Below, in pieces: positions 62,196 through 64,000 of a stretch of 64,000 nucleotides of DNA. The position numbers and the translations under genes were made by a program. Source of the DNA: Paenibacillus tianjinensis (GTDB lineage Bacteria; Bacillota; Bacilli; Paenibacillales; Paenibacillaceae); contig NZ_CP070969.1 of NCBI RefSeq assembly GCF_017086365.1, forward strand, positions 5,208,001 through 5,272,000, read 5' to 3'. Below the pieces are notes generated by a model. The model saw only the letters and a list, made by a program, of their open reading frames with translations. It was not told the origin of the DNA and made no database searches. Positions within the stretch are counted from its first letter, which is position 1. Every line of letters starts with the position of its first letter.

Positions 62196-62897
62196 CTATA
62201 GATTGGGAATACTGTCCGGATCAACATTTTCACCGCGCATCTGTTCACGCAGCAGCGTCCATTGCTCACGGGCCGCCCGGATCATCGCAGCATCCATAAT
62301 CCTCTGGTCATTGATCAGGCGCGAGAACCATTTCACTGCGTTCAAATACTCCCCTATTCGTCTGTTCAGCTCACCAATCAGAAACATCAGGCGGGCATCA
62401 TTGCCGCCCATTCCGTCGTTCTCAAATACCTTGATATACTCATCCAGGGAATACCGCAGGAAACGCTGCTCCAGCGCCGTCTCGCCCTTATAACGGTACA
62501 TCCAGGCGATATGGTGCAGATGGCTGGCAATAATCCGTTCCTTGTCCTGGATACATTGAGCGCATATCAGTGCAAGCTTGTAGGTTTCAAGAGCGGTTTC
62601 CCAGTTGCGTTTGCCGCCGAAATCGCGGTTCTTCCAACGGCTTCCTACCTGTTCGTTAAATGCTTTGCGCTGCCAGTCGGCCAGTTTGTCGGCTGAATTC
62701 TCCGTGGAGGCAAACCCACATTTCGGGCAGACGCGCACCACATAATAATCGGGGTTCTCATCTTTGTAGTAGGAGCAGAAATCTGCATCACGGCGTATGG
62801 CTCTTTTAAGGCTTGGGCGCACCCGTGAGGTGGAAAATTCATGTTCACAGTTGCTGCAAATTACGTTAATTGAATACAGGGGGACTAACTCTGTCAA
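62196..62897 (-). CDS. DUF2225 family protein
   Basis: A 233-residue protein: N-terminal zinc-ribbon-like cysteines (ICSNCEHEFSTSRVRPS, RVCPKCGFAS) and a helical TPR-like remainder (YKLALICAQCIQD, HLHHIAWMYRYKGE). This is the DUF2225 layout, unknown function. Starts at TTG behind AGGATGAGGGCAT. Confidence 0.88.
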   Translation of the reverse strand: MTELVPLYSINVICSNCEHEFSTSRVRPSLKRAIRRDADFCSYYKDENPDYYVVRVCPKCGFASTENSADKLADWQRKAFNEQVGSRWKNRDFGGKRNWETALETYKLALICAQCIQDKERIIASHLHHIAWMYRYKGETALEQRFLRYSLDEYIKVFENDGMGGNDARLMFLIGELNRRIGEYLNAVKWFSRLINDQRIMDAAMIRAAREQWTLLREQMRGENVDPDSIPNL

Positions 62898-62928
62898 ATG
62901 CCCTCATCCTTTCGCGATCAACTACTCC

Positions 62929-63312
62929 TTATTCCTCAGGCATGTTGACAAAATGATGTGCGGGTCCAGCAAGCCGGCTCAAAACAAATGAACGGAGCGG
63001 TTCCTCTACACCGGTTTCCTCCAGCGCCTCTTTCATACAGTCCAGCCAATCTTCAGCACGCTCCGGTGTAATTGGAACATGCATATGTCTTGCTCTCATC
63101 ATCGGATGGCCATGCTGCTGTGAGAATAGTGCAGGTCCGCCAAAAAACTGACTGAGAAATTGATACTGCTTTTCCATAACAGGAGTAATATCGGCAGGGA
63201 ATAACGGGCTTAGCTGCGGATGAAGCTGCACCTTGGCATAAAACACTTCCACCAGACGGTGTAGTCCCTCAGCGCCCCCCAGGTTGTCATATAGACTAGC
63301 GTTTGGATTCAT
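62929..63312 (-). CDS. Truncated hemoglobin (group II)
   Basis: A 127-residue 2/2 globin: Tyr B10 region in VEVFYAKV, the proximal His in MMRARHMHVPIT, and Trp G8 in DWLDCMKEAL as usual in group II. Binds O2 or NO; B. subtilis YjbI is similar. No ribosome site problem: TTCCATATT... then GGTAACCTCCG is upstream. Downstream of its own terminator-separated neighbour. Confidence 0.9.
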   Translation of the reverse strand: MNPNASLYDNLGGAEGLHRLVEVFYAKVQLHPQLSPLFPADITPVMEKQYQFLSQFFGGPALFSQQHGHPMMRARHMHVPITPERAEDWLDCMKEALEETGVEEPLRSFVLSRLAGPAHHFVNMPEE

Positions 63313-63364
63313 CGGAGGTTACCAGCTTTCTTCCATATTAATGTAAGGCTAAATTTATTATACC

Positions 63365-63398
63365 AAAAAAAAAGGCGCTAAACCTAAGTTTAGCACCT
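63365..63398 (-). terminator. Terminator of the 31-residue gene
   Basis: GGTGCTAAAC-TTAG-GTTTAGCGCC followed by TTTTTTTTT on the minus strand. Confidence 0.9.
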
Positions 63399-63408
63399 TG
63401 GGAGTTAT

Positions 63409-63504
63409 TTAATAGGTCCTAAATTCCTCATCACCTGGAGGGACGAGCGAGACCCGGATAACATAGACAAAAGCACAAACGAGAACTCCGGCAACTACAC
63501 TCAT
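63409..63504 (-). CDS. Predicted 31-residue membrane peptide
   Basis: Short frame with a single hydrophobic helix (SVVAGVLVCAFVYVIRVSLV) and acidic tail DEEFRTY. GGAG lies eight bases before the ATG at 63504, and a perfect intrinsic terminator follows the stop within 10 bases. No known family. Confidence 0.55.
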   Translation of the reverse strand: MSVVAGVLVCAFVYVIRVSLVPPGDEEFRTY

Positions 63505-63676
63505 CACCATCACTCCATCCCTAATTATTAATATAAAAAAGGTGTGCATTAATTAATTTTATAATACCATAATTCAAGCTGAAAATCACAGAGAAATGTA
63601 ATCGCTTTCCTAACTTTTTTGTGCTGTTTGTCCTACTTTCTGCATACATCTAACCATAGACGGGGAGGCGTTGCTT

Positions 63677-64000
63677 ATGACTTTGAAAAAGCTGGGCGGA
63701 CCGCTGCTGGGCCTGCTCCTGTCCGGCTGTATGCTGCTGATGCTGCTGCACCCGGCAAATACGCTTGCCGCAGCACTGCGCGGGCTGGCCATCTGGTGGG
63801 ACGTACTGTTCCCTTCACTGTTTCCATTCTTCGTCATTTCCGAAATGCTGCTTGGCTTCGGGGTAGTGCATCTTTTCGGGGCTCTGCTCGATCCGCTCAT
63901 GCGCCCGCTGTTCAATATCCCCGGCAGCGGCGGTTTCGTGGCCGCCATGGGATATGTATCAGGATATCCAGTCGGTGCCAAATTAACCGCAAAGCTGCGC
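63677..64000 (+). CDS. ylbJ: Sporulation integral membrane protein YlbJ (3' end outside window)
   Basis: 108 codons visible. Hydrophobic N-terminus, then AIWWDVLFPSLFPFFVISEM, FGALLDPLMRPLFNIPGSGG and GYVSGYPVGAKLTAKL, the conserved YlbJ/gate-type core. Needed for spore cortex formation in B. subtilis under sigma-E. Start ATG follows GGGGAGGCGTTGCTT. Confidence 0.93.
   Translation, partial: MTLKKLGGPLLGLLLSGCMLLMLLHPANTLAAALRGLAIWWDVLFPSLFPFFVISEMLLGFGVVHLFGALLDPLMRPLFNIPGSGGFVAAMGYVSGYPVGAKLTAKLR

Noticed and set aside
63625..63660. Sigma-E promoter for ylbJ
   Set aside because: A CATACATC -10-like sequence is present, but no matching -35 element lies 14-15 bases upstream.

Overview
This window looks like ordinary chromosome from a spore-forming Gram-positive bacterium of the Paenibacillus type. 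It carries an alpha/beta small acid-soluble spore protein, the sporulation checkpoint gene sda, the sporulation membrane gene ylbJ (cut by the right edge), a YheC/YheD-type spore protein, and the Bacillus-style dnaB/dnaI helicase-loading pair. It also holds a Trp T-box leader, an S-box leader, and two enzymes of the futalosine menaquinone route (MqnE and a UbiD-type decarboxylase). Moderate G+C, strong GGAGG ribosome sites and frequent TTG/GTG starts fit that group. I see no rRNA, tRNA, phage, insertion sequence or CRISPR array.

Layout. 1-2359: a Tat-exported metallophosphoesterase (cut by the left edge), a potassium channel and a DUF3891 protein. 2521-7724: sdhCAB (minus strand) with unusually long repeat-filled gaps, divergent from a LysR regulator. 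7761-14054: a lipoprotein/permease/permease sugar ABC transporter and its membrane AraC-type regulator. 14187-17211: a gene remnant, a Ktr potassium uptake pair, and a GntR regulator whose ABC partner is broken. 17361-24975: a CPBP protease, uvrC, trxA, a YqzM-like peptide, dnaI and dnaB. 25232-29380: yuiB, hemQ, an NDH-2 dehydrogenase and a ferredoxin-NADP reductase. 29522-33599: sda, a YheC/D protein, small membrane proteins, two poorly known proteins and an ErpA/HesB carrier. 33899-36706: mqnE, a second NDH-2 (yutJ), yuzB and yutI. 36889-39835: metNIQ under an S-box. 39870-43808: a HEPN protein, UbiD decarboxylase, ctaA and a thioredoxin-like protein. 43920-50710: flippase, HAD phosphatase, a class B PBP and a CvpA-transglutaminase fusion. 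50964-64000: MFS transporter, TOPRIM protein, sco, ctaB, yfhP, trpS, aldose epimerase, SASP, pepF, small proteins, globin and ylbJ.

A theme is aerobic respiration: succinate dehydrogenase, two type II NADH dehydrogenases, menaquinone synthesis, heme synthesis (HemQ), heme O/A synthesis (CtaB, CtaA), a copper chaperone for cytochrome oxidase (Sco) and Fe-S assembly proteins (ErpA/HesB, YutI).

The observations I rate highest are: (1) the sda promoter, where a near-perfect LexA box overlaps the -35 and a cluster of DnaA boxes lies just upstream; (2) a dispersed hairpin element with invariant arms AGTTTTGT/ACAAAACT placed directly before the Shine-Dalgarno of sdhA, sdhB and a 137-residue gene, with decayed copies before hemQ and trxA; (3) a gene-free stretch at 30755-30907 with three consecutive strong hairpins, the last followed by a U-run on the minus strand.
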